From Clostridia bacterium (GTDB lineage Bacteria; Bacillota; Clostridia; Oscillospirales; CAG-272), in contig JAFUQQ010000074.1 in the NCBI GenBank assembly GCA_017472285.1, positions 1-63,944 of the forward strand: a stretch of 63,944 nucleotides of DNA, given 5' to 3'. A program made the position numbers and the translations under genes. The notes under the pieces were generated by a model, which did not search any database, was not told the origin of the DNA, and was given only the letters and a program-made list of their open reading frames with translations. Below, piece after piece: positions 17,820-26,471 of the stretch (position 1 is the first letter of the stretch; every line of letters begins with the position of its first letter).

Positions 17820-19910
17820 ATGTTTCGGAAGGCACTTCCAATCTTTGCGGAGGGACAACAATGGCAAATGAATACGCATATCGTGTTGCGCGCCGATATT
17901 GAATCTCTTAAAAATACAAAAATTTTAATCTCTGCGAGCAGTTTCTATCAGCTTTTTGTTAATGACAGATTCGTTGCATTCGGTCCTTGTCGTGCGGCGG
18001 GCGGTTATGCGAGAATCGATGAGATTGCTCTTGAAAAATATCACCTTGATGGCGGAAATACCGTTCGTATCGAGGTTGCGGGTTATGCCTGCCATTCACT
18101 CTCCACGGTCTATGCGTCTTCTTTTGTTTGCGCTGAGATCACGCACGGGGGTGATATTTTGCTTTATACGGGTAGAGATTTCGATTGTTATCGTTCCGCA
18201 TATTATGAACAGAAAACCGAACGCTATTCCGCGCAAAGACATTTCACCGAAGTTTACGATGCAAGAGAAAAAGAGCCTTTTTCCGAGGTATATGCCATCC
18301 GCACGGAGATCGTCAAAGCACCCAAATGGCTCGAACGCAAAGCGTCTTATCCCGCATACCGTGATATCAAAACAGGAGAAGCTGTGACGGTCGGTACGTA
18401 TGCCTTTGACGGAACTTTGCCATATTTTAAGACACGTTCCTCGTTTCCCATCGATGTGAGTTGGGGACGTTATGAGGAAGCGGAGATTCCTTATAAACCT
18501 TATCGCTGGATTCAGCGGCAAAAACAGAATCCGATGCAATATCATAAGGCTTTGCCTTTGACTTTGCATGAAAATGAGTATGCAATTTTTGATTTGAACC
18601 GGATCGAATCGGGTTTCCTGAAATTTTCCGCAGACGTTCTTGAAGAAACTGACGTTGTGATCGGGTATACGGAACTTTCTGAGCCCGATCATTTTGAATT
18701 TACCAATATCAATTGCCAGAACGTACTGGAATATATTTTACCTGTCGGCAAAAATGAAATGATGAGTTTTGAGCCGTATACGGCGCGTTTTGCGATCATG
18801 CTTGTGAAAAAAGGCGCGCTTTCTGTCGAAAACTTCGGGATTCTGACATTGGAATGTGATATGACGGGCTTAATCGCGCGTGAGATTTCCGATTCGGAAT
18901 ACCGCCTGATTTATGATGCCGCCGTCAATACCTTTGCGCATAACGCTTCCGATATTTATATGGATTGCCCCTCAAGAGAGCGCGCGGGGTGGCTTTGCGA
19001 TTCTTATTTCACGGGCATCGCGGAATATTTCTTCCTCGGAAAAAGCGATGTAGAAGCAGCGTTTCTTGAAAATTTCCGTCTTTATGAAAATGACGGAAGT
19101 ATTCCCATGGGCGCGCTCCCGATGTGTTATCCATCCGATATGCAGAATGACAACAAATTCATTCCGCAATGGAATATGTGGTATGTTTTTGAAGTTCGGG
19201 ATTTTCTCCTGAAACGCGGTCATGAAGCCGAAAAAGAAGATTTCCGCGCAAGCGTTATGGGTGTGATTGATTTCCTTCGGAATTATGAAAATGCCGACGG
19301 ACTTCTTGAGGATCTTCCGTCGTGGAATTTTGTGGAATGGTCAAGGGCGAACGATTGGACGAAAAACGTCAATTATCCGACCAATTTCCTTTACGTCGGC
19401 GTTCTGTTTGCCGCTTATGAGCTTTATGGCGATGAAACGCTGAAAGAAAAAGCGATTGCTATCCGTGAAAAAACGAAAAAATTTGCTTTTGACGACGAAA
19501 AATTCATTGACAATGCCATCCGTGATGAAAACGGCATTTTGAAAAATACAGAAAATTTCTCAGAAGCAGGGCAGTATTACGCAATGCTTTTCGGGGATAT
19601 TTCTCTTGATGAACCCATATATAAAAAATGGACAATACACATTCGAAATGGTTTTGCCGCGTTTGCGGATGCTCCCGATTTCGTTCCCGTGAACGCTTTT
19701 ATCGGCAGATATCTTCGTATGCAGACCTTGCTCATGCTGGAGGAATACGATATTTTGCTTGAAAATATCAGGACGTTTTTTCTTGGTATGGCACAAACGA
19801 CGGGAACGCTTTGGGAATATAAAGACGGTAAAGGCAGCAAAGACCACGGTTTTGCTTCATTTGCCGCTGTCGCGCTTGTATGCGCTCTTGAAAAACAAAA
19901 AATCTTGTGA
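17820..19910 (+). CDS. Alpha-L-rhamnosidase-like glycoside hydrolase (GH78-type fold)
   Basis: 696 residues without a signal peptide, so cytoplasmic. The N-terminal half is beta-sandwich (ILISASSFYQLFVNDRFVAFGP is the usual accessory domain). The C-terminal half is an alpha/alpha six-hairpin domain with DIYMDCPSRERAGWLCDSYF near residue 378, matching the DCPxRE-x-x-GW-x-GD hallmark of GH78, where acidic residues in the block are catalytic. It is probably exo-acting on imported oligosaccharides. The TIM-barrel isomerase 16 bp downstream supports sugar catabolism. Substrate not known. Confidence 0.8.
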   Translation: MFRKALPIFAEGQQWQMNTHIVLRADIESLKNTKILISASSFYQLFVNDRFVAFGPCRAAGGYARIDEIALEKYHLDGGNTVRIEVAGYACHSLSTVYASSFVCAEITHGGDILLYTGRDFDCYRSAYYEQKTERYSAQRHFTEVYDAREKEPFSEVYAIRTEIVKAPKWLERKASYPAYRDIKTGEAVTVGTYAFDGTLPYFKTRSSFPIDVSWGRYEEAEIPYKPYRWIQRQKQNPMQYHKALPLTLHENEYAIFDLNRIESGFLKFSADVLEETDVVIGYTELSEPDHFEFTNINCQNVLEYILPVGKNEMMSFEPYTARFAIMLVKKGALSVENFGILTLECDMTGLIAREISDSEYRLIYDAAVNTFAHNASDIYMDCPSRERAGWLCDSYFTGIAEYFFLGKSDVEAAFLENFRLYENDGSIPMGALPMCYPSDMQNDNKFIPQWNMWYVFEVRDFLLKRGHEAEKEDFRASVMGVIDFLRNYENADGLLEDLPSWNFVEWSRANDWTKNVNYPTNFLYVGVLFAAYELYGDETLKEKAIAIREKTKKFAFDDEKFIDNAIRDENGILKNTENFSEAGQYYAMLFGDISLDEPIYKKWTIHIRNGFAAFADAPDFVPVNAFIGRYLRMQTLLMLEEYDILLENIRTFFLGMAQTTGTLWEYKDGKGSKDHGFASFAAVALVCALEKQKIL

Positions 19911-19926
19911 AAGGATATGACATCAG

Positions 19927-20757
19927 ATGAGACAGTTGATTTTGGGTACGGGACTTGGTTATGAAAAGGAAATTCCGATCGCCGAGCAGATCGTTCGCAT
20001 TAAAAATGCAGGCTGGGACGGCATTTTCACGGAATGGGATGAGCATCGAGGGATCAAGGAATATGCCCGTATTGCAAAAGAAAATGATCTTGTCTATGGT
20101 TCTGTTCACGCGCCTTTCGATAAGGTCGATCAGCTTTGGGAAAAAGACGGTGCGGGAGATGCCGAAACGGAAAGACTTGCGCGCTGTATCCGTGAAACCG
20201 CGGAAATCGGTGTCGGTATCGTCGTGATGCACGCAATCATCGGCTTTGATAAATACCGCCCGACCAATATCGGTGTCAGCCGTTTTTATAAGCTCGTTCA
20301 GACCGCAGAGGAATACGGCGTGAAGATCGCTTTTGAAAATACGGAAGGCTCTGTTTATCTGGATACACTCCTCGAAGCCTTTTCTGATTATGAAAGCGTT
20401 GGTTTCTGTATCGATACGGGACATGAGATGTGTTATAATTACGGACATGATCTGATCGGCAAATATTGTAATCAACTGATTGCCACACATCTGAACGACA
20501 ATATGAAAGTGACGGGCAGAACGATCACATGGCTGGACGATGCGCATATGCTTCCCTTTGACGGTCGTGCCAATTGGCACGATATTGCCGCAAGATTGAA
20601 ACTTGTCGGTTATGAAGGTCCGTTTACTTTTGAAGTTACATCCAAAAGTAAACCGCATCGTGCGACACACGACCGTTATTCCACGCTGAATTTCGATGAA
20701 TTCGTTTCTCTTGCGCTTCGCAAAGCGAAAAAATTTGCTTCGATGATGGATGATTGA
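19927..20757 (+). CDS. Sugar phosphate isomerase/epimerase (xylose isomerase-like TIM barrel)
   Basis: 276 residues with the AP-endonuclease-2/xylose-isomerase-like barrel pattern. Probable metal ligands occur in IAFENTEG (Glu), VGFCIDTGHE (Asp, His), THLNDN (His, Asp) and FTFEVTSKS (Glu). These enzymes epimerise or isomerise sugars or inosose-type intermediates. It is likely cotranscribed with the rhamnosidase-like gene and handles a sugar it releases. A terminator follows. Confidence 0.82.
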   Translation: MRQLILGTGLGYEKEIPIAEQIVRIKNAGWDGIFTEWDEHRGIKEYARIAKENDLVYGSVHAPFDKVDQLWEKDGAGDAETERLARCIRETAEIGVGIVVMHAIIGFDKYRPTNIGVSRFYKLVQTAEEYGVKIAFENTEGSVYLDTLLEAFSDYESVGFCIDTGHEMCYNYGHDLIGKYCNQLIATHLNDNMKVTGRTITWLDDAHMLPFDGRANWHDIAARLKLVGYEGPFTFEVTSKSKPHRATHDRYSTLNFDEFVSLALRKAKKFASMMDD

Positions 20758-20805
20758 CTCTATGACAAATATCTGTTTCTATAAAAGCAAAGTGAAAACT
20801 ATATG

Positions 20806-20833
20806 ACCGCATTCAAATGAATGCGGTTAATTT
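20806..20833 (+). terminator. Intrinsic terminator of the rhamnosidase-like operon
   Basis: Perfect 9-bp stem ACCGCATTC / GAATGCGGT with loop AAAT, followed by TAATTTTTT. Confidence 0.85.
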
Positions 20834-20854
20834 TTTGGAATTCGGGAAATACTA

Positions 20855-20884
20855 TTGACAAAACATTCCGATATATGATAAAAT
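20855..20884 (+). promoter_or_regulatory. Promoter of the glutathione peroxidase gene
   Basis: TTGACA (20855-20860), an 18-base spacer and TAAAAT (20879-20884). The probable OhrR operator begins 10 bases downstream. Confidence 0.75.
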
Positions 20885-20893
20885 GGATTGAAA

Positions 20894-20906
20894 TCAATTG
20901 AATTGA
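20894..20906. promoter_or_regulatory. Probable OhrR operator
   Basis: TCAATTGAATTGA is a palindrome with a single central base, lying over the expected transcription start. OhrR of Bacillus binds CAATT/AATTG-type palindromes, and an OhrR gene lies two genes on. Binding itself is inferred. Confidence 0.6.
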
Positions 20907-20933
20907 GTCAAAAAATATTCTCGGAGGTGCGAT

Positions 20934-21473
20934 ATGAACGCATATGATTTTAAAGTCAAGGCAAGGGACGGCTCGGAAATTTCACTTTCAGATTATAAGG
21001 GCAAGGTTTTGCTGATCGTCAATACCGCAACAGGCTGTGGGTTTACGCCGCAATACGATGACTTGCAAGCACTTTACAAAGAATTTTCCTCGCAAGGTTT
21101 TGAAATTCTTGATTTCCCTTGCAATCAATTCGGAGAACAAGCTCCCGGAAGCGATGAGGAGATCCATACTTTCTGCAAAGGCCGTTTCGGTATCACATTT
21201 CCTCAATTCGCAAAGATCGACGTGAACGGTGAAAACGCGATACCGCTTTATCAATGGCTGACGGCAAATACAAAATTTGACGGTTTTGGCAAATCTCCGA
21301 TGGCTCTGATGCTTGCAGGTGTTGTGAAAAAGACCGATAAGGATTACAAAAATAATGGTAAGATCAAATGGAATTTCACAAAATTCCTCATCGACCGCAA
21401 CGGCGAGATCGTTGACCGTTTCGAACCGACCGATATGAAAAAATTGAAGGAGGCAATCAAAGCTTGTCTTTGA
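20934..21473 (+). CDS. Glutathione peroxidase-family thiol peroxidase
   Basis: 179 residues. The peroxidatic residue is a plain Cys (C35 in TATGCGFTPQY), with the tetrad partners Gln65 (PCNQFG) and the Trp-Asn pair in KIKWNFTKFL. Bacterial Cys-type enzymes generally use thioredoxin rather than glutathione to reduce peroxides. It follows GGAGG at a good distance. The operator and the OhrR gene downstream suggest induction by organic hydroperoxides. Confidence 0.93.
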   Translation: MNAYDFKVKARDGSEISLSDYKGKVLLIVNTATGCGFTPQYDDLQALYKEFSSQGFEILDFPCNQFGEQAPGSDEEIHTFCKGRFGITFPQFAKIDVNGENAIPLYQWLTANTKFDGFGKSPMALMLAGVVKKTDKDYKNNGKIKWNFTKFLIDRNGEIVDRFEPTDMKKLKEAIKACL

Positions 21474-21498
21474 TCGGAAGAAAACTTCCCGAAGTCAC

Positions 21499-21527
21499 TT
21501 GCATATTCCTCACGTCCGTGATATAAT
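21499..21527 (+). promoter_or_regulatory. Promoter of the ohrR gene
   Basis: TTGCAT (21499-21504), 17 bases, TATAAT (21522-21527), 28 bases before the start codon. Confidence 0.65.
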
Positions 21528-21555
21528 AAGCGTATGATTTTTTCGGAGGTGTCCT

Positions 21556-21990
21556 ATGAGTCAATCAAATTATGATGCGTTGAAATTGGAAAATCAGTTA
21601 TGCTTTCCTTTATATGCCGCCGCACGTGAGGTCGTGAAGGCATATCGTCCGCATCTCGATGCCATCGACCTTACCTATACGCAATATATCACGATGATGG
21701 TGCTTTGGGAATCAAAAGAAATTTCCGTCAAGACACTTGGTGAAAAACTGTTTCTGGATTCGGGGACCATGACCCCCGTTCTGAAAAGTTTGGAAACGAA
21801 AGGTTACGTTGTCCGCCGAAGAAATGCAGCAGATGAACGCTCCGTCATCGTTTTGCTGACGGAAGCGGGAGAAAAACTCCGCGATGCCGCCATTGACATT
21901 CCCGCAAAAATTGCGGGGTGTGTCGGACTTTCATCCGAAGAAGCTTTGACTCTTTATTCTTTGCTTTATAAAATCCTGAATACAAACTAA
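21556..21990 (+). CDS. ohrR: OhrR-type MarR-family peroxide-sensing repressor
   Basis: 144 residues, closely matching OhrR. The sensing Cys is C16 in the LENQLCFPLYA block. The winged helix covers about 35-105, with the dimer-wing signature LDSGTMTPVLKSLE and RRNAADERSVIVLLT. A second Cys (C122) near the C-terminus leaves room for the two-Cys mechanism known from Xanthomonas OhrR. On oxidation OhrR leaves its operator. Here the target is probably the adjacent peroxidase, rather than a classical Ohr, which is not in the window. Confidence 0.9.
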   Translation: MSQSNYDALKLENQLCFPLYAAAREVVKAYRPHLDAIDLTYTQYITMMVLWESKEISVKTLGEKLFLDSGTMTPVLKSLETKGYVVRRRNAADERSVIVLLTEAGEKLRDAAIDIPAKIAGCVGLSSEEALTLYSLLYKILNTN

Positions 21991-21993
21991 AAA

Positions 21994-22010
21994 AGCGGGC
22001 AGTGCCCGCT
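21994..22010. terminator. Terminator-like hairpin after ohrR
   Basis: Stem AGCGGGC / GCCCGCT, loop AGT, preceded by an A-run but followed by the family-2 repeat rather than a T-run. The same hairpin sequence recurs at 32980-32996. Confidence 0.6.
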
Positions 22011-22083
22011 CGCGGTTTCTTGCCGTTTTTCCGCGTCCAAATACGGCAAAACGGAGAGGTCTGTTTTGAGCAATTTCCTATAA
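22011..22083 (+). repeat. Family-2 short palindromic repeat, copy B
   Basis: Ends GCGGTTTCTTGCC and TTTTGAGCAATTTCCTATA. The core CCAAATACGGCAAAACGG is shared with the inverted copy at 33007-33082. It lies between two hairpins, one at 21994 and one at 22087. Confidence 0.65.
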
Positions 22084-22086
22084 AAT

Positions 22087-22118
22087 AAAAAACGCACTCA
22101 GCAATGAGTGCGTTTTTT
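22087..22118. terminator. Bidirectional intrinsic terminator
   Basis: Perfect 14-bp stem AAAAAACGCACTCA / TGAGTGCGTTTTTT, loop GCAA, between converging ohrR and mscS. Confidence 0.9.
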
Positions 22119-22142
22119 GTTGAACAATATTTTCGTTGGATC

Positions 22143-22976
22143 TTATTTATTTTCTTCTTTCATATGTACGTCAAGCTGAGGACGGGGAATGGTGATACCG
22201 CGCGCATCAAATACCTGTTTGGTAAGACCCATGATATCGAAATATGCGGTCCAATAATCATCTGTCTTGGTCCAGACGCGGAAATAGAATACGAGTGCGC
22301 TTTCGGTCTGTTCACCGACGGTGACGAAAGGTGCGTGGTCGGGATCGTCATGAATGACGAGATCGTGTGCTTCTGCAAGATCAAAGAGAGCTTCTTTGAC
22401 AACTTCGATATCGGAATCATAATCGACACGGAGTTTGAAATCGACACGGCGGATGGGATTTACGCTGTAATCAACAACGACTGCATTGGAAAGTGCGCCG
22501 TTGGGCATTGTGACTACTTTATTATCGGGTGTATGGATGACGGTATAGAAGATACCGATATCCTGTACGATACCGAGCTGACCGTTGGCTTCAATCATAT
22601 CACCGATACGGAAAGGCTTGAATACAAGGATCATAATACCGCCGGCGAAATTGGAAAGGCTGCCCTGAAGAGCAAGACCGATTGCAAGACCGCAGGATGT
22701 GATGACAGCGGCAATCGCTGTTGCGTTTGTGCCGAGATTGATTGCGATCAGTACGACGAGGAGTACGTAAAGAACGACTTTCACAATATCAACAATGAGT
22801 GTTTTGGTATTGGCATCGAGCGAAGAAAACTTTTTGCCGCGAGTGATAATCTTGACGATCCATTTGATGATGGCGGGACCGATGATAATCATCAGGAGTG
22901 TGCCGAGAATTTTGAAACCGTAATTGACGGCAAACGCAGAAAGTCCTGCCCAAAGAGTTGTGAGGAATGCTTCCAT
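22143..22976 (-). CDS. mscS: Small-conductance mechanosensitive channel (MscS)
   Basis: 277 residues, the length of E. coli MscS. Three N-terminal membrane helices, the third being the Gly/Ala-rich pore helix (AAVITSCGLAIGLALQGSLSNFAGG), then the beta domain (FKPFRIGDMIEANGQLGIV) and the alpha/beta cytoplasmic vestibule. It opens on hypo-osmotic shock to release solutes. It is a single gene. Confidence 0.93.
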   Translation of the reverse strand: MEAFLTTLWAGLSAFAVNYGFKILGTLLMIIIGPAIIKWIVKIITRGKKFSSLDANTKTLIVDIVKVVLYVLLVVLIAINLGTNATAIAAVITSCGLAIGLALQGSLSNFAGGIMILVFKPFRIGDMIEANGQLGIVQDIGIFYTVIHTPDNKVVTMPNGALSNAVVVDYSVNPIRRVDFKLRVDYDSDIEVVKEALFDLAEAHDLVIHDDPDHAPFVTVGEQTESALVFYFRVWTKTDDYWTAYFDIMGLTKQVFDARGITIPRPQLDVHMKEENK

Positions 22977-23010
22977 TTTTGAAAAAACCTTTCTTAAAAA
23001 ATAAATTTAT

Positions 23011-23040
23011 TACAAGGGAAGCTTTTCAGCTTCCCTTGTA
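23011..23040 (-). terminator. Intrinsic terminator of hisS-aspS
   Basis: Perfect 13-bp stem TACAAGGGAAGCT / AGCTTCCCTTGTA, loop TTTC, directly downstream of aspS. Confidence 0.8.
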
Positions 23041-23059
23041 AATGATACGAAATTCAGGC

Positions 23060-24844
23060 TTACTTTTCTTCCTTGTCAACGAAAACCATGGAAAGATCAG
23101 CAAGTGCTTTGGGATCTGCGGGAGCGGGACAAGCAGACATCGGTTCGGATGCGTTCTGTACCTTCGGGAAGGCAACAACGTCACGGAGGCTGTCTGCGCC
23201 GCACATAATCATGGCAAGACGGTCAAGACCGAGTGCCGCGCCACCGTGAGGAGGTGCACCGTAACGGTATGCGTCAACGAGGAATCCAAATTTCTTTTCA
23301 ATATCTTCATCGGTCAGACCAAGGCGGCGGAACATCTTCTGCTGAAGCTCGAAGTCTGTGATACGGATGGAACCGGAAGAAATTTCAACACCGTTGAGAA
23401 CGAGGTCGTATGCTTTCGCACGGACGGAACCCGGATCGGTATCGATATATTCAAGACATTCATCAAGAGGCATGGTGAAAGGATGGTGCATAGCTGCCCA
23501 AGTTTCTGTTTCTTCATCCCATTCAAAGAACGGAAATTCTGTGATCCAGAGGAAATTGAAGCCTTCGGGAATGATGCCGAGCTGTTTGCCGACGATCAGA
23601 CGGAGTGCGCCGAGCGTGGGCAGTGTAACCTTATCTTTATCGGCAACGATGAGCGCAACGTCGCCCTGACGGCAATCGATTCTGTCCATGATCGCCTCGA
23701 GCTCACCTTCTGCCATGAATTTTGCAAAGGAGCAAGCGGGTTTCGCATCAACGTAACGGATATAAGCAAGACCCTTCGCGCCGATACCTTTTGCGTGTTC
23801 GGTCAGCTTATCGATTTCTTTTCTTGTAAGTTTAGCCGCAGCACCTTTTGCAACGATCGCACGAACGGAACCGCCGTTTGCGATTGCACCGGAGAATACG
23901 GAGAAGCCGCTGTTTGCTACGAGATCGGAAATGTTCTGGATTTCCATACCGAAACGGGTATCGGGTTTATCGGAGCCGTAGCGTTCCATTGCTTCTTTAA
24001 ATGTGAGGCGAGGCAGGGGAAGCTGGATATCCACGTTCAGAATTTCCTTGAAAAGTCTTGCGATATAGCCTTCGTTCATTTCCATGATATCGTTTTCATC
24101 CACGAAAGACATTTCAAGGTCGATCTGTGTGAATTCGGGCTGACGGTCTGCACGGAGGTCTTCGTCGCGGAAGCAACGTGCAAGCTGAATGTAACGGTCA
24201 AAGCCGGAAAGCATGAGGAGCTGTTTGTAGATTTGAGGGGACTGGGGGAGAGCGTAAACGCAGCCGTGATGGATTCTGGAGGGAACGAGATAGTCGCGTG
24301 CGCCTTCGGGGGTTGCTTTCATCATCATCGGTGTTTCAATTTCGATGAAGCCGTTTTCGTAGTAATAATCTCTCGTTACGCGCGCGATGTTGTGACGCAT
24401 CATGATGTTGTTCTGGAGAGAGGGACGGCGCAGGTCGAGGTAGCGGTATTTGAGCGCGACTTCATCACGAACCTTTTTGTCGTCTGTGATTTCAAAAGGC
24501 GTGGTTTCCGCAACGGAAAGAATCTTATATTCTTTGACTTCAATTTCGATTTCGCCTGTGGGGATCTGTTTGTTGACAGCACTTCTTTCGCGGACGATAC
24601 CCTTTGCAACGACAACGTATTCGGAGTGTGTGCGGGATGCTTCCGCAAAAATTTCGCAGTCGGTGGTGTCATCGAATGCGAGCTGAACGAGTCCCGTTCT
24701 GTCACGCAGGTCAATGAAGATTAGACCGCCGAGGTCGCGCGCACGCTGTACCCAACCCATGAGGCATACGTTTTCGCCAATGTTTGCGCGGCGGAGCTCG
24801 CCGCAATAATGTGTTCTTTTATCGGATTTTTCAAGTCTTGCCAT
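23060..24844 (-). CDS. aspS: Aspartyl-tRNA synthetase
   Basis: 594 residues, the bacterial-type AspRS with an N-terminal OB anticodon-binding domain, the class II core (motif 2 FRDEDLRADRQPEFTQID), the GAD insertion and motif 3 (GAALGLDRLAMIM). It charges tRNA-Asp. It starts 5 bp downstream of hisS, the usual hisS-aspS pairing in Bacillota. No T-box is seen in the hisS leader. Confidence 0.97.
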   Translation of the reverse strand: MARLEKSDKRTHYCGELRRANIGENVCLMGWVQRARDLGGLIFIDLRDRTGLVQLAFDDTTDCEIFAEASRTHSEYVVVAKGIVRERSAVNKQIPTGEIEIEVKEYKILSVAETTPFEITDDKKVRDEVALKYRYLDLRRPSLQNNIMMRHNIARVTRDYYYENGFIEIETPMMMKATPEGARDYLVPSRIHHGCVYALPQSPQIYKQLLMLSGFDRYIQLARCFRDEDLRADRQPEFTQIDLEMSFVDENDIMEMNEGYIARLFKEILNVDIQLPLPRLTFKEAMERYGSDKPDTRFGMEIQNISDLVANSGFSVFSGAIANGGSVRAIVAKGAAAKLTRKEIDKLTEHAKGIGAKGLAYIRYVDAKPACSFAKFMAEGELEAIMDRIDCRQGDVALIVADKDKVTLPTLGALRLIVGKQLGIIPEGFNFLWITEFPFFEWDEETETWAAMHHPFTMPLDECLEYIDTDPGSVRAKAYDLVLNGVEISSGSIRITDFELQQKMFRRLGLTDEDIEKKFGFLVDAYRYGAPPHGGAALGLDRLAMIMCGADSLRDVVAFPKVQNASEPMSACPAPADPKALADLSMVFVDKEEK

Positions 24845-24849
24845 GATGT

Positions 24850-26178
24850 TTAATCCTTTCTTTCTTTCAAAATTTCGATAGCTTCATCGATCGTAACGGT
24901 CTTTTGTCCGTCCTTGCCGAGAAGGTCTTTGAGCGCAAGTGTGCCGTTTCCCATTTCCTCCGTACCGATGACGGCGGCATAGGGGAAGCCCGATCTGCCT
25001 GCGTATTTCATTTTCTGTTTCATGCCCTTTTCGCCGTAATAAACGTCTGAGGGGATGCCTGCTTCGCGGAATTTGTTCGCAACGGAAACTGCGTAGGGAA
25101 GTGTTTCCTTGTCCATCGGAATCACGAGAACGTCAGCCATCGTGCCTTTCTGCGGCGCAATCAGACCGTTATCGCGGAGCTGAGAGAAAAGACGGGTAAG
25201 ACCGATGGAAATACCGATACCGGGAAGCTTTTTATCGGTATAATAGCCTGTAAGATTATCGTATCTGCCGCCCGAGCAAACGCTGCCGAATTCGGGATGG
25301 CCGTTGATGGCGGTTTCATAAACCGTACCCGTATAATAGTCAAGACCTCTTGCGATGGAAAGATCGATTTTGAAGTTTTCTTCGGGCATACCGAACATAA
25401 TCATCGCGTCAGTAACGGTTTCAAGCTCGTCCACACCCGTGTTGAAAACTTCGTTCTCAATGCCGAGCGCGCGGAGCTTTTCGATCATTTCTTTTCTCGT
25501 TCCGTCGATGGTGATGAAGTCGATGATGCCTTCGGTCTTGTCTTCGGGAACGCCGATGGAAACGAGTTCCTTGATAACAGCATTTTTGCCGATCTTTTCG
25601 ATCTTATCGATCACACGGAGGATTTCTTCGATCTTATCGGAAAGACCTTCGGCCGCGAAAAAGCCGCCGAGGACTTTTCTGTTGTTGATACGGATGGTGA
25701 AATCACCGATGCCGAGTTTTTTGAATACGTGATAGATGACGACGGGCATTTCCGCATCGTAAAGGATGGAAAGCTCCTCGTTGCCGATGATATCGATATC
25801 ACACTGGTAAAATTCACGGAAACGACCTTTCTGGGGACGTTCGCCGCGGAATACTTTGCTCATATGATAACGCTTGAACGGGAAAACGAGATCGTTATAG
25901 TGTGCCGCAACGTAACGCGCGAGCGGTACGGTCAGGTCGAAACGAAGGGAAAGATCGTTATCGCCCTTATTGAAACGGTAGATCTGCTTTTCGGTTTCGC
26001 CGCCCGCTTTCGCAAGGAGCACCTCGGAAAGCTCGATGGTCGGCGTATCGAGCGGAAGAAAGCCGAAGCTTTCGTATACGCTGCGGATCTTATCGTACAT
26101 ATCGTTGAAAAGAATCTGATCGGCGGGAAGAAGTTCCATGAAGCCGGGCAGAATTCTGGGGGTAACTTTGTCCTGCAT
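24850..26178 (-). CDS. hisS: Histidyl-tRNA synthetase
   Basis: 442 residues from MQDKVTPRILPGF. Class II motifs are present: motif 2 FRGERPQKGRFREFYQCD, HisA box ARGLDYYTGTVYE, motif 3 GIGISIGLTRL. A C-terminal anticodon-binding domain follows. The start at 26178 has AAGGAG upstream; 31 extra in-frame residues upstream look non-coding. Confidence 0.97.
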   Translation of the reverse strand: MQDKVTPRILPGFMELLPADQILFNDMYDKIRSVYESFGFLPLDTPTIELSEVLLAKAGGETEKQIYRFNKGDNDLSLRFDLTVPLARYVAAHYNDLVFPFKRYHMSKVFRGERPQKGRFREFYQCDIDIIGNEELSILYDAEMPVVIYHVFKKLGIGDFTIRINNRKVLGGFFAAEGLSDKIEEILRVIDKIEKIGKNAVIKELVSIGVPEDKTEGIIDFITIDGTRKEMIEKLRALGIENEVFNTGVDELETVTDAMIMFGMPEENFKIDLSIARGLDYYTGTVYETAINGHPEFGSVCSGGRYDNLTGYYTDKKLPGIGISIGLTRLFSQLRDNGLIAPQKGTMADVLVIPMDKETLPYAVSVANKFREAGIPSDVYYGEKGMKQKMKYAGRSGFPYAAVIGTEEMGNGTLALKDLLGKDGQKTVTIDEAIEILKERKD

Positions 26179-26218
26179 ATATATCTCCTTAATGGGTCTA
26201 AAATTGATAACGTTAATC

Positions 26219-26247
26219 ATTATATCACGCTTTTTTATATTTTTCAA
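26219..26247 (-). promoter_or_regulatory. Promoter of hisS-aspS
   Basis: Minus-strand TTGAAA (26242-26247), 17 bases, TATAAT (26219-26224), 41 bases before hisS. Confidence 0.7.
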
Positions 26248-26264
26248 TATTTTTTTTGCTATTG

Positions 26265-26293
26265 TTGACATAATTTTCTGCTCATGTTATAAT
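26265..26293 (+). promoter_or_regulatory. Promoter of recG
   Basis: TTGACA (26265-26270), 17 bases, TATAAT (26288-26293). It lies 180 bases before the recG start, leaving a leader that contains a family-2 repeat between two hairpins. Confidence 0.75.
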
Positions 26294-26310
26294 TATGGCA
26301 TAATTTGGGA

Positions 26311-26325
26311 GTGGGCAACGCCCAC
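26311..26325. repeat. Hairpin flanking repeat copy D, left
   Basis: GTGGGC / GCCCAC with loop AAC. An almost identical hairpin (TGGGC / GCCCA, same loop) lies at 26417-26429 on the other side of the repeat. Confidence 0.7.
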
Positions 26326-26407
26326 AGGAAAATTCTCGCCTTTTTAAAATGGTTCCGCATCGGAATACAACAAAACGGCGAGACCTGATTTTAGCAGTTT
26401 TCTAATA
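26326..26407 (+). repeat. Family-2 short palindromic repeat, copy D
   Basis: Ends AGGAAAATTCTCGCC and TTTAGCAGTTTTCTAATA, inner arm CAAAACGGCGAG. It lies in the recG leader between two near-identical hairpins. The sequence after the right hairpin (AGTTTCCTATATAACAAAA) repeats the element's own end, suggesting a nested or partial duplication. Confidence 0.65.
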
Positions 26408-26416
26408 TAACAAAAA

Positions 26417-26429
26417 TGGGCAACGCCCA
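26417..26429. repeat. Hairpin flanking repeat copy D, right
   Basis: TGGGC / GCCCA, loop AAC, duplicating the left hairpin at 26311-26325. No T-run follows, so termination here would be weak. Confidence 0.65.
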
Positions 26430-26471
26430 CTCGAAGTTTCCTATATAACAAAAAAGAAACGGAGGCGCGCA

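Noticed and set aside
23042..24724. 560-codon frame on the plus strand
   Set aside because: Antisense of aspS, which carries all class II motifs.
26179..26264. T-box leader for hisS
   Set aside because: The region between promoter and hisS is too short and lacks the T-box sequence.
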